A stretch of 8,144 nucleotides of DNA from assembly GCA_002706585.1 (NCBI GenBank), contig PALU01000038.1:19370-27513 (forward strand). Reading direction: 5' to 3'. The notes under the pieces were generated by a model that was not told the DNA's origin, ran no database searches, and saw nothing but the letters and a program-made list of their open reading frames with translations. Below are positions 1 through 5,769 of this stretch, piece by piece (position 1 is the first letter of the stretch; the number at the start of each line of letters is the position of its first letter). The translations under genes were made by a program, and so were the position numbers. This DNA is from Rickettsiales bacterium. GTDB taxonomy: Bacteria; Pseudomonadota; Alphaproteobacteria; TMED127.

Positions 1-531
1 TGATTCTATTGACCGTTCACTTTTTTTAGCCTGACAATCAATTGATCTAAATGCATTAAAATCATGTTTGCCTAAAAAATGGATTGAAGATCTTTGCATA
101 GCATTTAAATCAATTTCTATTGGTAAAAACCATGATCTATTTGTGTGAAAATATGATTTAGTCCTTCTATTTAAGATTTTATATAAATATGTTTTTTTTT
201 TAGCAGAGAATCTTGAGTGAAATGATTTTTTTACTTTTTTACACTCTAGAATAGTTATTTTATTCTTTCTTTTCTTTAGAAAACTATTTAATGCAAAGCT
301 TAACCTCTCTATCTTTATAATTTCTTTGTCTAAATCAAAGTGAGCTACTTGACCAAGAGCATGAACTCCTGAATCAGTTCTCCCAGCAACCAAAATTGGT
401 ATTTGAACTCCGTAGAGTTGACTTAAACAAATTTCAATTTCTTCCTGAACAGATCGGCCATTTTTCTGTTTTTGCCATCCTACATAATCTGTTCCTTCGT
501 ATTCTATTAATAATTTAATTCTACTTGTCAT
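1..531 (-). CDS. truA: tRNA pseudouridine(38-40) synthase TruA, partial (C-terminus beyond left edge)
   Basis: The frame is open from an ATG at 531 to the window edge, giving the first 177 residues; the family is usually about 245-270 residues, so roughly the last third is missing. TruA converts uridines 38-40 of the tRNA anticodon arm to pseudouridine. The N-terminus reads IKLLIEYEGTDYVGWQKQ, close to the family start. The catalytic motif GRTDSGVH lies at about residues 50-57, with the nucleophile Asp53 (equivalent to E. coli Asp60). Further in are FHSRFSAKKKTYLY (about 105-120), the TruA RNA-binding/core segment, and FNAFRS near the left edge. The ATG overlaps the fmt stop as ATGA, which suggests translational coupling. 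No Shine-Dalgarno sequence is visible. A 10-base poly(A) run (192-201) encodes lysines. The identification is secure; only the 3' end is unseen. Confidence 0.96.
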   Translation of the reverse strand, partial: MTSRIKLLIEYEGTDYVGWQKQKNGRSVQEEIEICLSQLYGVQIPILVAGRTDSGVHALGQVAHFDLDKEIIKIERLSFALNSFLKKRKNKITILECKKVKKSFHSRFSAKKKTYLYKILNRRTKSYFHTNRSWFLPIEIDLNAMQRSSIHFLGKHDFNAFRSIDCQAKKSERSIES

Positions 532-1481
532 TCAAAAAATGGGTCAAGAATCTTATTTCCATTTAAAAACTCAACATTTGTCATCTTTTTTTTTCCTTCT
601 CGCTGTAATTCAATTATTTTTAAAAAACCTTTACCACATTTTACTATCAATGATGGTGACAAAGTTCCACTAAATGCTTTAGTATCATTAAAATCGTCAC
701 ATATATTTATAGCCTCTCCTTTAAGAATTTTAATTCTCTCCTTACTTTTTCCAGTTTTTGTCCATGCACCTGGAAAAGGGTTAAATGCACGAATCTTTAG
801 ATTAATTAATTCAGCTGATTCACTCCATTGAATTCTAGTTTCTTCCTTTGCAATTTTTTTTGCATAAGTTACTTTTGAATTTGATTGATGTTTTAATTTA
901 TAGTTATTAAGAATAATTTTGTGTATACCTAACAACATTAATTTCTTTCCTTCTATCTCAATTTTTTGACTTAAGGATCCAAGAGTATCATAATTCGATA
1001 TTATAATTTTTTTTTCACATAATAACGGTCCTGAATCTAATCCTTTCTCAACTTTCATAATTGATACTCCAGTTTCTATATCTCCTGCTAAAATTGCTCT
1101 TTGAATTGGTGCAGCTCCTCGCCATCTAGGTAAAAGTGAGGCATGCACATTAATTGTAAAAAACTTTGGTAATTCTAGAATCCTATTATCAATAATTTTT
1201 CCGTATGCTACTACTATTCCCAAATCAACATTGAATTTTTTAATTCTATCATAAAAAAATTTATCTTGAGTATCATCAGGTGTAAATACTTGGATTTTTT
1301 TTTTTATTGCCCAAGATTGAACTGGTGAAAAATTTTTTATTTTTCCTCTTCCAGATTTTGATGGAGGATTTGTAACTACATAAACAATATTTACCTTATG
1401 TTCATCTAACACTTTTAAAAACTCTAATGAAAAGTTAGGGGTTCCAAAAAAACCAATACTAAAATTTGAAAGATCCTCCAT
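528..1481 (-). CDS. fmt: methionyl-tRNA formyltransferase
   Basis: The 317-residue protein is full length for the family (about 310-320). It transfers a formyl group from 10-formyl-tetrahydrofolate to Met-tRNAi in the cytoplasm, making the initiator tRNA. The N-terminal Rossmann-type domain begins FSIGFFGTPNFS. The catalytic segment NVHASLLPRWRGAAPIQ spans about residues 111-127 and gives Asn111 and His113; the third catalytic residue is Asp149 in GLDSGPL. The C-terminal tRNA-binding domain follows from about residue 205, with the usual RAFNPFPGAW (about 231-240). The ATG directly abuts the def stop codon (TAG then ATG, no gap) and no Shine-Dalgarno sequence precedes it, so coupled translation from def is likely. 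The stop overlaps the truA start by 4 bp. An 11-A tract (1295-1305) encodes the KKK at residues 60-62. Def, which removes the same formyl group, is encoded just upstream. Confidence 0.98.
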   Translation of the reverse strand: MEDLSNFSIGFFGTPNFSLEFLKVLDEHKVNIVYVVTNPPSKSGRGKIKNFSPVQSWAIKKKIQVFTPDDTQDKFFYDRIKKFNVDLGIVVAYGKIIDNRILELPKFFTINVHASLLPRWRGAAPIQRAILAGDIETGVSIMKVEKGLDSGPLLCEKKIIISNYDTLGSLSQKIEIEGKKLMLLGIHKIILNNYKLKHQSNSKVTYAKKIAKEETRIQWSESAELINLKIRAFNPFPGAWTKTGKSKERIKILKGEAINICDDFNDTKAFSGTLSPSLIVKCGKGFLKIIELQREGKKKMTNVEFLNGNKILDPFFE

Positions 1482-1991
1482 CTATTTTTTTGTTTTTAGT
1501 TTTTTGAATTTCTGGAGTGCCATTTTTTTTTTTAGCTTGGAAATGTGATCTATAAACAAAACTCCATTTAAGTGATCTATTTCGTGCTGCATACATATTG
1601 ATAAAAGGCCAGTCATTTTTTTTTTTATTTTTTTGCCTTTAGTATCAAACCATTCAACATCAACTGTAGATGGTCTTTCCACTTCTGCATAAAATTCTGG
1701 AATTGATAAACAACCTTCCTCATTAATATTTTTTTCAGCAGAAAATTTAATTATTCTTGGGTTTATAAAAACTTGTGGATTCGATTTTTCATCTTCTCTC
1801 AGATCCATTACAATTATTCTTTGATGAATATTCACTTGTGGTGCGGCTAAACCTATACCATTCCCTGAGGCATAAAGTGTATCAAACATATCATCCACTA
1901 TTTTCTCGAGATTTTTATCAAAATTTTGAATATTATTAGATTTATACTTCAATCTGGGGTCAGGAATTGTTAAAATCTGTAAAACAGCCAT
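1482..1991 (-). CDS. def: peptide deformylase
   Basis: The 169-residue metalloenzyme removes the N-formyl group from new polypeptides at the ribosome exit. All three family motifs are intact: GIGLAAPQ (residues 45-52), EGCLS (92-96, metal ligand Cys94) and HEIDH (136-140, metal ligands His136 and His140, catalytic Glu137). Length matches the usual 165-190. The C-terminus is a lysine-rich helix, as in other bacterial type 1 deformylases. It heads the minus-strand unit def-fmt-truA and diverges from rmuC across 21 bp. The ATG at 1991 gives the standard start (MAVLQILTIPDPRL), so there is no room for a much longer 5' extension. A TATAAT lies only 6 bases upstream (see 1992-2012), which would give a leaderless or nearly leaderless mRNA. 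Confidence 0.98.
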   Translation of the reverse strand: MAVLQILTIPDPRLKYKSNNIQNFDKNLEKIVDDMFDTLYASGNGIGLAAPQVNIHQRIIVMDLREDEKSNPQVFINPRIIKFSAEKNINEEGCLSIPEFYAEVERPSTVDVEWFDTKGKKIKKKMTGLLSICMQHEIDHLNGVLFIDHISKLKKKMALQKFKKLKTKK

Positions 1992-2012
1992 ATTTTAATT
2001 ATAACAATAAAT
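1992..2012. promoter_or_regulatory. def/rmuC divergent intergenic region with overlapping opposed -10-like elements
   Basis: Only 21 bp separate the two divergent start codons. On the minus strand TATAAT (1998-2003) ends 6 bases before the def ATG. On the plus strand TATAAC (2000-2005) ends 7 bases before the rmuC ATG. The two hexamers overlap in the self-complementary TTATAA. No convincing -35 element is seen at 16-18 bp on either side, and it would have to lie in the opposite gene. Neither start has a Shine-Dalgarno sequence. The hexamers and spacings are seen directly; promoter activity and leaderless transcription are inferred, and AT-rich DNA produces TATAAT-like strings by chance. Confidence 0.45.
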
Positions 2013-2999
2013 ATGAATTTTGAATCTATAATTATAATCTTATTAGTACTAGCAATCTTAGTTTGGATTTTTACTAATTTTTTTCTCAATAATTCTTTAA
2101 CAAAGGAAAGATTAAGAATTCTTTTAGAAAAACAAGAGGGTTTAGAGAAATCACTCTCAGATATTCTTGAAAAGAATTTTGACAAAATTGATCTTAAAGT
2201 TGAAAAAAATTCAAATGAAAATATTTCAAACCTCCAAAAAATTAGAGAAAAGATCTCACTAATAGATAGAGCACAGCAAAATATATCAGGATTAACACAA
2301 AATGTTGTAGACTTAAAAAATATACTGTCAAACACAACTCAAAGAGGAAGATTTGGTGAAATAATTCTAGAAAATCTTATTAAAGATTATCTCCCGAAAG
2401 AAAATTATGATTTTCAAAAAACACTATCAAATAACTCAAGGGTTGACTGTATTATAAAATCATCTGGCCCACTTAATAAAATATGTATTGATGCAAAATT
2501 TCCACGTGAAGGGTATGAAAAAATTTTAAAATCAACGTCAAATGATGAAAGAAAAAAGAATATAAAGATTTTTAAAACAGATATAACTAATCACATTCTA
2601 GAAGTTAAAAACAAGTATATAATAGCTGGTGAAACTTCAGATATAGCCTTGATTTTTATCCCAAGTGAAATGATCTATCTTGAAATTTTTAAATTCTTTC
2701 CAGAATTATCACAAACATTTTATGAATATAAAACATTTTTAATTTCTCCAACAACTCTTTGGATAGTTTTAAATTCTATTGAAAGTCTTACAAGAGATAA
2801 AAGAATTAAAGAAAGTGCAGTATTAATTTATCAACAATTGAGGGACTTAACAAATGAATTAACAAGATTAGAAACTAGGGTTAAGAAAATGGATTCCCAT
2901 TTCTCAAATGCTCAAAATGATCTTAATGACATTCTTATAACAACAAAAAAAATCTCTAATAAGAAAGATAATCTTCTTAAACTAGAGGAAAATAAATAA
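2013..2999 (+). CDS. rmuC: RmuC-family DNA recombination protein, membrane-anchored
   Basis: This 328-residue protein has the RmuC layout. An N-terminal hydrophobic segment (about 5-25) is probably a membrane anchor. A predicted coiled coil (about 28-108, rich in Leu, Lys, Glu) follows, then the RmuC domain (about 110-300). Recognisable blocks are RGRFGEIILENLI (111-123), VDCIIK (144-149), ICIDAKFPREGYEK (157-170), ALIFIPSEMIYLEI (212-225) and ISPTTLWIVLNSI (244-256). RmuC limits recombination between inverted repeats in E. coli. The family has been predicted to have a PD-(D/E)XK nuclease-like fold, and Asp145 plus Asp160-Ala-Lys162 would fit that active site. It is shorter than E. coli RmuC (about 475), mainly in the coiled coil. 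It is the only plus-strand gene between two minus-strand clusters and abuts recR tail to tail. The start chosen is the first ATG, 21 bp from def; no ribosome binding site is visible. Confidence 0.9.
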   Translation: MNFESIIIILLVLAILVWIFTNFFLNNSLTKERLRILLEKQEGLEKSLSDILEKNFDKIDLKVEKNSNENISNLQKIREKISLIDRAQQNISGLTQNVVDLKNILSNTTQRGRFGEIILENLIKDYLPKENYDFQKTLSNNSRVDCIIKSSGPLNKICIDAKFPREGYEKILKSTSNDERKKNIKIFKTDITNHILEVKNKYIIAGETSDIALIFIPSEMIYLEIFKFFPELSQTFYEYKTFLISPTTLWIVLNSIESLTRDKRIKESAVLIYQQLRDLTNELTRLETRVKKMDSHFSNAQNDLNDILITTKKISNKKDNLLKLEENK

Positions 3000-3012
3000 T
3001 CATTTTATTTCC
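2987..3012. terminator. weak AT-rich hairpin across the rmuC/recR convergent junction
   Basis: An imperfect inverted repeat (GGAAAATAAA, loop TAATCA, TTTTATTTCC) overlaps both stop codons. Five outer pairs and three inner pairs can form, with two mismatches between them. Its position at a convergent, zero-gap junction would suit a two-way terminator. However, the stem is mostly A-T, short and interrupted, and there is no separate U-run with a GC stem. This is a candidate only. Confidence 0.2.
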
Positions 3013-3593
3013 AACCTCGAGCTAAAAGCAGTTGACAAGGTATTAAAGTCAAGAAGTTCAAGTTCTCCTCCTACAGGCATACCTTGGGCTAATTTGGTCA
3101 CTGTAATATTTTTATCTGGACAATTATCAGCTATATATTGTGCTGTAATTTGACCCTCAACTGTAGCATTTGTCGCTAAAATAATCTCTGAAATTTTATT
3201 ATCCTTTAACCTTTTAAATAAAGATAGAATATTTAATTCTTCAGGCCCAATTCCATCTATAGCTGATAGAACTCCACCAAGTACATGGTAATGTCCGTCA
3301 AAAGCTTTACTCTTCTCTATAGCAAATAAATCTCCTATATCTTCAACAATGCAGATTTTTTCACCATTTCTTTTGAGGTCTTCACAAATTTTACATGGGT
3401 TAGCTATATCAACATTTCCACATATATTACAAAACGATAAATTTTTGTTAATCTCTGATAATTTCTCTGTGAGTAAAGGAATTAATTTTTCCTTATTTTT
3501 TAATAAGTATAAAACTATTCTTCTTGCTGATCTATTTCCCAAACTAGGAAATTTTGAAAACAAATCAATTAAATCATTTAGCGATGATGCCAT
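3000..3593 (-). CDS. recR: recombination mediator protein RecR
   Basis: The 197-residue protein is full length (family about 198-200). RecR works with RecO (and RecF) to load RecA on SSB-coated single-stranded gaps. Domains in order: an N-terminal helix-hairpin-helix region (LFSKFPSLGNRSARRI, about 11-26); a four-cysteine zinc finger (Cys55, Cys58, Cys67, Cys70); a Toprim domain (about 79-172) with CIVEDIGDLFAIE around the acidic Glu84 and ILATNATVEG later; and the C-terminal AQGMPVGGELELLD block. It lies 2 bp after ybaB and is the last gene of dnaX-ybaB-recR, an order conserved in many bacteria. No Shine-Dalgarno sequence is seen before its ATG, so coupling to ybaB is probable. Its stop codon directly abuts the rmuC stop on the other strand. 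Confidence 0.98.
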   Translation of the reverse strand: MASSLNDLIDLFSKFPSLGNRSARRIVLYLLKNKEKLIPLLTEKLSEINKNLSFCNICGNVDIANPCKICEDLKRNGEKICIVEDIGDLFAIEKSKAFDGHYHVLGGVLSAIDGIGPEELNILSLFKRLKDNKISEIILATNATVEGQITAQYIADNCPDKNITVTKLAQGMPVGGELELLDFNTLSTAFSSRLEIK

Positions 3594-3595
3594 TA

Positions 3596-3919
3596 TTAAA
3601 ATGGTAATTTTATTCCAGGAGGCAATCCCATGCCACCAGACAGTGAACCTAGTTGTTGGCTCATATTTTCTGAAACTTTCTTATTGGCATCATTTATTGC
3701 TGCTATTATTAGATCTTCTAGAACTTCTTTTTCATCTTTATTTATAAGCGATGGATCAATTTGAATTTTTTTTACTAAATATTTTCCATTAATAATGACT
3801 TTTACAGCTCCACCCCCAGAGGCACCTTCAACCTCAGATTCCTCAATTTTTTTTTGAGCTTCTTGCATTTTTTCTTGCATAGCCTTAGCTTGTTTCATAA
3901 TTTGAGATAGGTTTGTCAT
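3596..3919 (-). CDS. ybaB: YbaB/EbfC family nucleoid-associated protein
   Basis: The 107-residue protein is typical in length for this small dimeric DNA-binding family. The N-terminal part (MTNLSQIMKQAKAMQEKMQ, then about to residue 30) is the expected amphipathic helix. It is followed by EGASGGGAVKVIINGKYLVKKIQIDP (about 31-56), the family signature, and by LEDLIIAAINDANKK (about 67-81). The C-terminus is Gly/Pro-rich (SGGMGLPPGIKLPF), also usual. YbaB proteins bind DNA and are thought to shape the nucleoid; the position between dnaX and recR is conserved widely but its functional reason is unclear. The ATG shares one base with the dnaX stop (TAATG). A Shine-Dalgarno-like AAGGA lies within the end of dnaX, the only good one in the window. 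Confidence 0.96.
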   Translation of the reverse strand: MTNLSQIMKQAKAMQEKMQEAQKKIEESEVEGASGGGAVKVIINGKYLVKKIQIDPSLINKDEKEVLEDLIIAAINDANKKVSENMSQQLGSLSGGMGLPPGIKLPF

Positions 3920-5628
3920 TATTTTTTTCCTTTATTTTTAAATTTTTGTTCTTCTTTATTTTCTCTTATTGAAGTTACTTCAGATGAAGGAATCATTTCA
4001 AGAAATTTTTTTATAAATTTATCATTTTTTATTTGTTGAATTTTTTTATTTTCTTCTTTCTCCTCGATTTCTGCTAGAGAATTCAAGCCAGAATTATTAG
4101 AAATTGAAATTATCCATCTGTTGCCAGTAATATTTAATAATATTTTTGATGCCTTCCAAAGTATTAATTTTTCATTTATATCTTTTGCAATATTTTGAAG
4201 TTCAATAGTACCTATATTTTTATTTTTATTTGGTTCAACTAAATTAACTAATCGAAAAGAATTTTTTAGATGATAAGATACTATCAGTTCTGATTTTTCT
4301 TCTATCAAACTTACTAAATAAGAAAATTTCCCTAAACTGTCAGCAGACAAGGAATTATTCTTATAATTATTATTTTCAGGTTTTTTTAGAATATTAGATT
4401 TCGTCACGACATTTTGATTAGTTTTAAAATTTTCAGTATTCATCATTTTATTTTCAGAATTTTTAACCTTTTTTTCTATTTCCTGATCAGATTTAAATTT
4501 ATGAATTCCTTCCAAGGGAGTAGGAATAAATGAGAAATAACAAAGTCTTATAATTATCATTTCAAAACATTGTTTCTCATCAAAAACGTTTGAAACCTCA
4601 TTAATATATTTATTTATTAATTCCCAAAACCTTATTATAAAATCCATTTCATATTCATTAGAAATTTTATGTAATCTTTGCATTGTCATTTTATCTGAAA
4701 ATGAATTTTCTATATCCAATAGTGCTTTAATACGAGCTAAATGATATGACAAACGCATTAAATTTTTTGCTAAAAGATCAATTGAAATACCCTTTTCATA
4801 AATTTCATCAAACTTTTTTAAACATAACTTAACATCTCCAGCAAAAAGATTTTCAAATAGATCAACAACTAAATTATTATCAGATAAACCTAAAACCCCT
4901 CTTACAAGATTAATATTTATAGGTTTGTCCCTAACTATAACATTATCTAAAATTGACAATGCATCTCTTACAGAACCTTCAGAACTTTGTGCAATTAAAT
5001 TTGAAGACTCGAAATCTAATTGAAACCCCTCTTTATTAGCTACATTAATAAGATGTTTTGAAAGTTCTTCCATGCCTACTCTTTTAAGGATAAATCTCTG
5101 ACATCTTGATAAAATTGTAACAGGTATTTTTTCTATTTCAGTTGTTGCAAATATAAATAATACATCTGACGGGGGTTCCTCCAGTGTTTTTAATAGAGCA
5201 TTAAATGCAGCTTTTGAAAGCATGTGGACTTCATCAATAATATAAATTTTTTTTTTTGCACTCATAGGTTTGTAGTTAATGTTTTCGATGATTTCCCTGA
5301 CATCAGAAACACCTGTTCTACTAGCTGCGTCAATCTCAACCACATCCATATTTGTTTCATTATCTATGGAGGTGCAAGTCTCACATTTAAGACACGGATC
5401 CAATACTTCTGCAGAGCTAGACTGACAATTAACTATTTTTGCCAATATTCTGGCAACTGAGGTCTTACCTACTCCACGTGTTCCAGAAAAAAGGAAAGCA
5501 TGAGCAACTCTGTTTAATTTTATTGAACCTTTAATTATCTTTGTAATATCATCTTGGCCAATTAGATCTGATAGAATTTTTGGCCTATACTTTCTAGCCA
5601 AGACTATATAATTTCCAGTTGTTGTCAT
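3919..5628 (-). CDS. dnaX: DNA polymerase III clamp-loader subunit tau (possibly also gamma)
   Basis: The 569-residue protein is the AAA+ ATPase that drives loading of the beta sliding clamp. The AAA+ part shows Walker A GTRGVGKTS (49-57), a zinc-binding group Cys68, Cys79, Cys82, Cys85, Walker B IIDEVHML (130-137, Asp132-Glu133), sensor 1 FATTE (160-164) and the SRC motif (Ser174-Arg175-Cys176) that acts as the arginine finger. The collar domain III runs to about residue 370. A Lys/Asn-rich, low-complexity linker (about 375-425) follows, then a divergent C-terminal region (about 430-569) of the kind that in tau contacts polymerase and helicase. The start (MTTTGNYIVLARKYRPK) is the family start. 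It begins about 10 bases after the SRP RNA 3' end and overlaps ybaB by one base. An 11-A tract (5247-5257) encodes KKK at 125-127. A possible -1 frameshift site is listed separately. Confidence 0.97.
   Translation of the reverse strand: MTTTGNYIVLARKYRPKILSDLIGQDDITKIIKGSIKLNRVAHAFLFSGTRGVGKTSVARILAKIVNCQSSSAEVLDPCLKCETCTSIDNETNMDVVEIDAASRTGVSDVREIIENINYKPMSAKKKIYIIDEVHMLSKAAFNALLKTLEEPPSDVLFIFATTEIEKIPVTILSRCQRFILKRVGMEELSKHLINVANKEGFQLDFESSNLIAQSSEGSVRDALSILDNVIVRDKPININLVRGVLGLSDNNLVVDLFENLFAGDVKLCLKKFDEIYEKGISIDLLAKNLMRLSYHLARIKALLDIENSFSDKMTMQRLHKISNEYEMDFIIRFWELINKYINEVSNVFDEKQCFEMIIIRLCYFSFIPTPLEGIHKFKSDQEIEKKVKNSENKMMNTENFKTNQNVVTKSNILKKPENNNYKNNSLSADSLGKFSYLVSLIEEKSELIVSYHLKNSFRLVNLVEPNKNKNIGTIELQNIAKDINEKLILWKASKILLNITGNRWIISISNNSGLNSLAEIEEKEENKKIQQIKNDKFIKKFLEMIPSSEVTSIRENKEEQKFKNKGKK
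3928..3932 (-). promoter_or_regulatory. ribosome binding site of ybaB
   Basis: AAGGA on the minus strand lies 8 bases before the ybaB ATG, inside the last codons of dnaX. It supports the chosen ybaB start. It stands out because the other starts in this window have no comparable purine-rich match, which suggests ybaB needs independent, and perhaps stronger, initiation than dnaX. Confidence 0.6.
4463..4474 (-). other. candidate programmed -1 frameshift site in dnaX
   Basis: Codons 386-387 plus the preceding base form the heptamer A AAA AAG (minus strand, 4474 to 4468) in the phase needed for -1 slippage. In the -1 frame the next codons are GGT and then TAA (4465-4463), so slippage would give a 388-residue product ending Lys-Lys-Gly. 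In E. coli dnaX the same heptamer is followed by one extra codon and a stop, giving the gamma subunit. Here the site falls just after collar domain III, as expected for gamma. Against it: no GC-rich downstream hairpin is visible, the upstream AGGA is only about 6 bases away (about 10 in E. coli), and the same heptamer occurs by apparent chance at codons 271-272. Confidence 0.4.
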
Positions 5629-5637
5629 ATTCTCTTG

Positions 5638-5731
5638 AAGGAGTTGAGATTTAACCCACTAGAATTCGTTACGGCTGCTACCTTTCAGTTCTGACCGGGT
5701 TAGCGAACATAATGCCTAAATTCAACTCCCA
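5638..5731 (-). ncRNA. ffs: signal recognition particle RNA (4.5S type)
   Basis: The minus strand carries the conserved SRP RNA core GGTCAGAACTGAAAGG followed by TAGCAGCC (about 5694 down to 5671). This is the helix-8 hairpin with a GAAA (GNRA) tetraloop and the GGTCAG/AGCAGCC internal loop bound by Ffh. The ends pair as expected: GGAGTTGA (5729-5722) with TCAACTCC (5647-5640), then ATTTA (5721-5717) with TAAAT after a one-base bulge. The result is a single long hairpin of about 94 nt, the compact form found in Gram-negative bacteria. With Ffh it directs ribosomes making membrane and secreted proteins to FtsY. The position just upstream of dnaX is shared with many bacteria, including Bacillus subtilis (scr-dnaX-yaaK-recR). 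The exact ends are estimated from the pairing. The 3' end lies about 10 bases before the dnaX ATG and there is no terminator between them. Confidence 0.95.
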
Positions 5732-5769
5732 ATGCTAATTTAACATTTTATCAATCAATTTAAAATACC
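5732..5769 (-). promoter_or_regulatory. possible ffs promoter region between pheA and ffs
   Basis: This AT-rich gap follows the pheA stop and precedes the SRP RNA. On the minus strand it holds TAAAAT (5750-5745) and TAAATT (5742-5737); the second is placed to start RNA near 5730, the predicted 5' end. TTGATT (5758-5753) is too close to either to be a normal -35. No terminator follows pheA. The SRP RNA could come from its own promoter here or be cut from a kdsB-pheA-ffs-dnaX transcript; the sequence does not decide. Confidence 0.3.

Noticed and set aside
1970..2335. Minus-strand open frame of 121 codons across the def/rmuC junction
   Set aside because: It lies antisense to rmuC, is rich in Phe/Ser/Ile as expected from reading Lys/Glu codons backwards, and shows no family motif.
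3349..3747. Plus-strand open frame of 132 codons opposite recR and ybaB
   Set aside because: It covers two well-supported genes on the other strand and has no recognisable motif; it is a shadow frame.
4804..4830. Heptamer A AAA AAG at dnaX codons 271-272 with an immediate -1 stop
   Set aside because: Truncation here would cut through the collar domain needed for clamp-loader assembly, so it is probably a chance product of Lys-Lys codons. It serves as a caution for the linker site.
5224..5460. Plus-strand open frame of 78 codons opposite dnaX
   Set aside because: It is antisense to the most conserved part of dnaX (zinc and Walker B region), and its Cys/Asn/Phe-rich content mirrors those codons.
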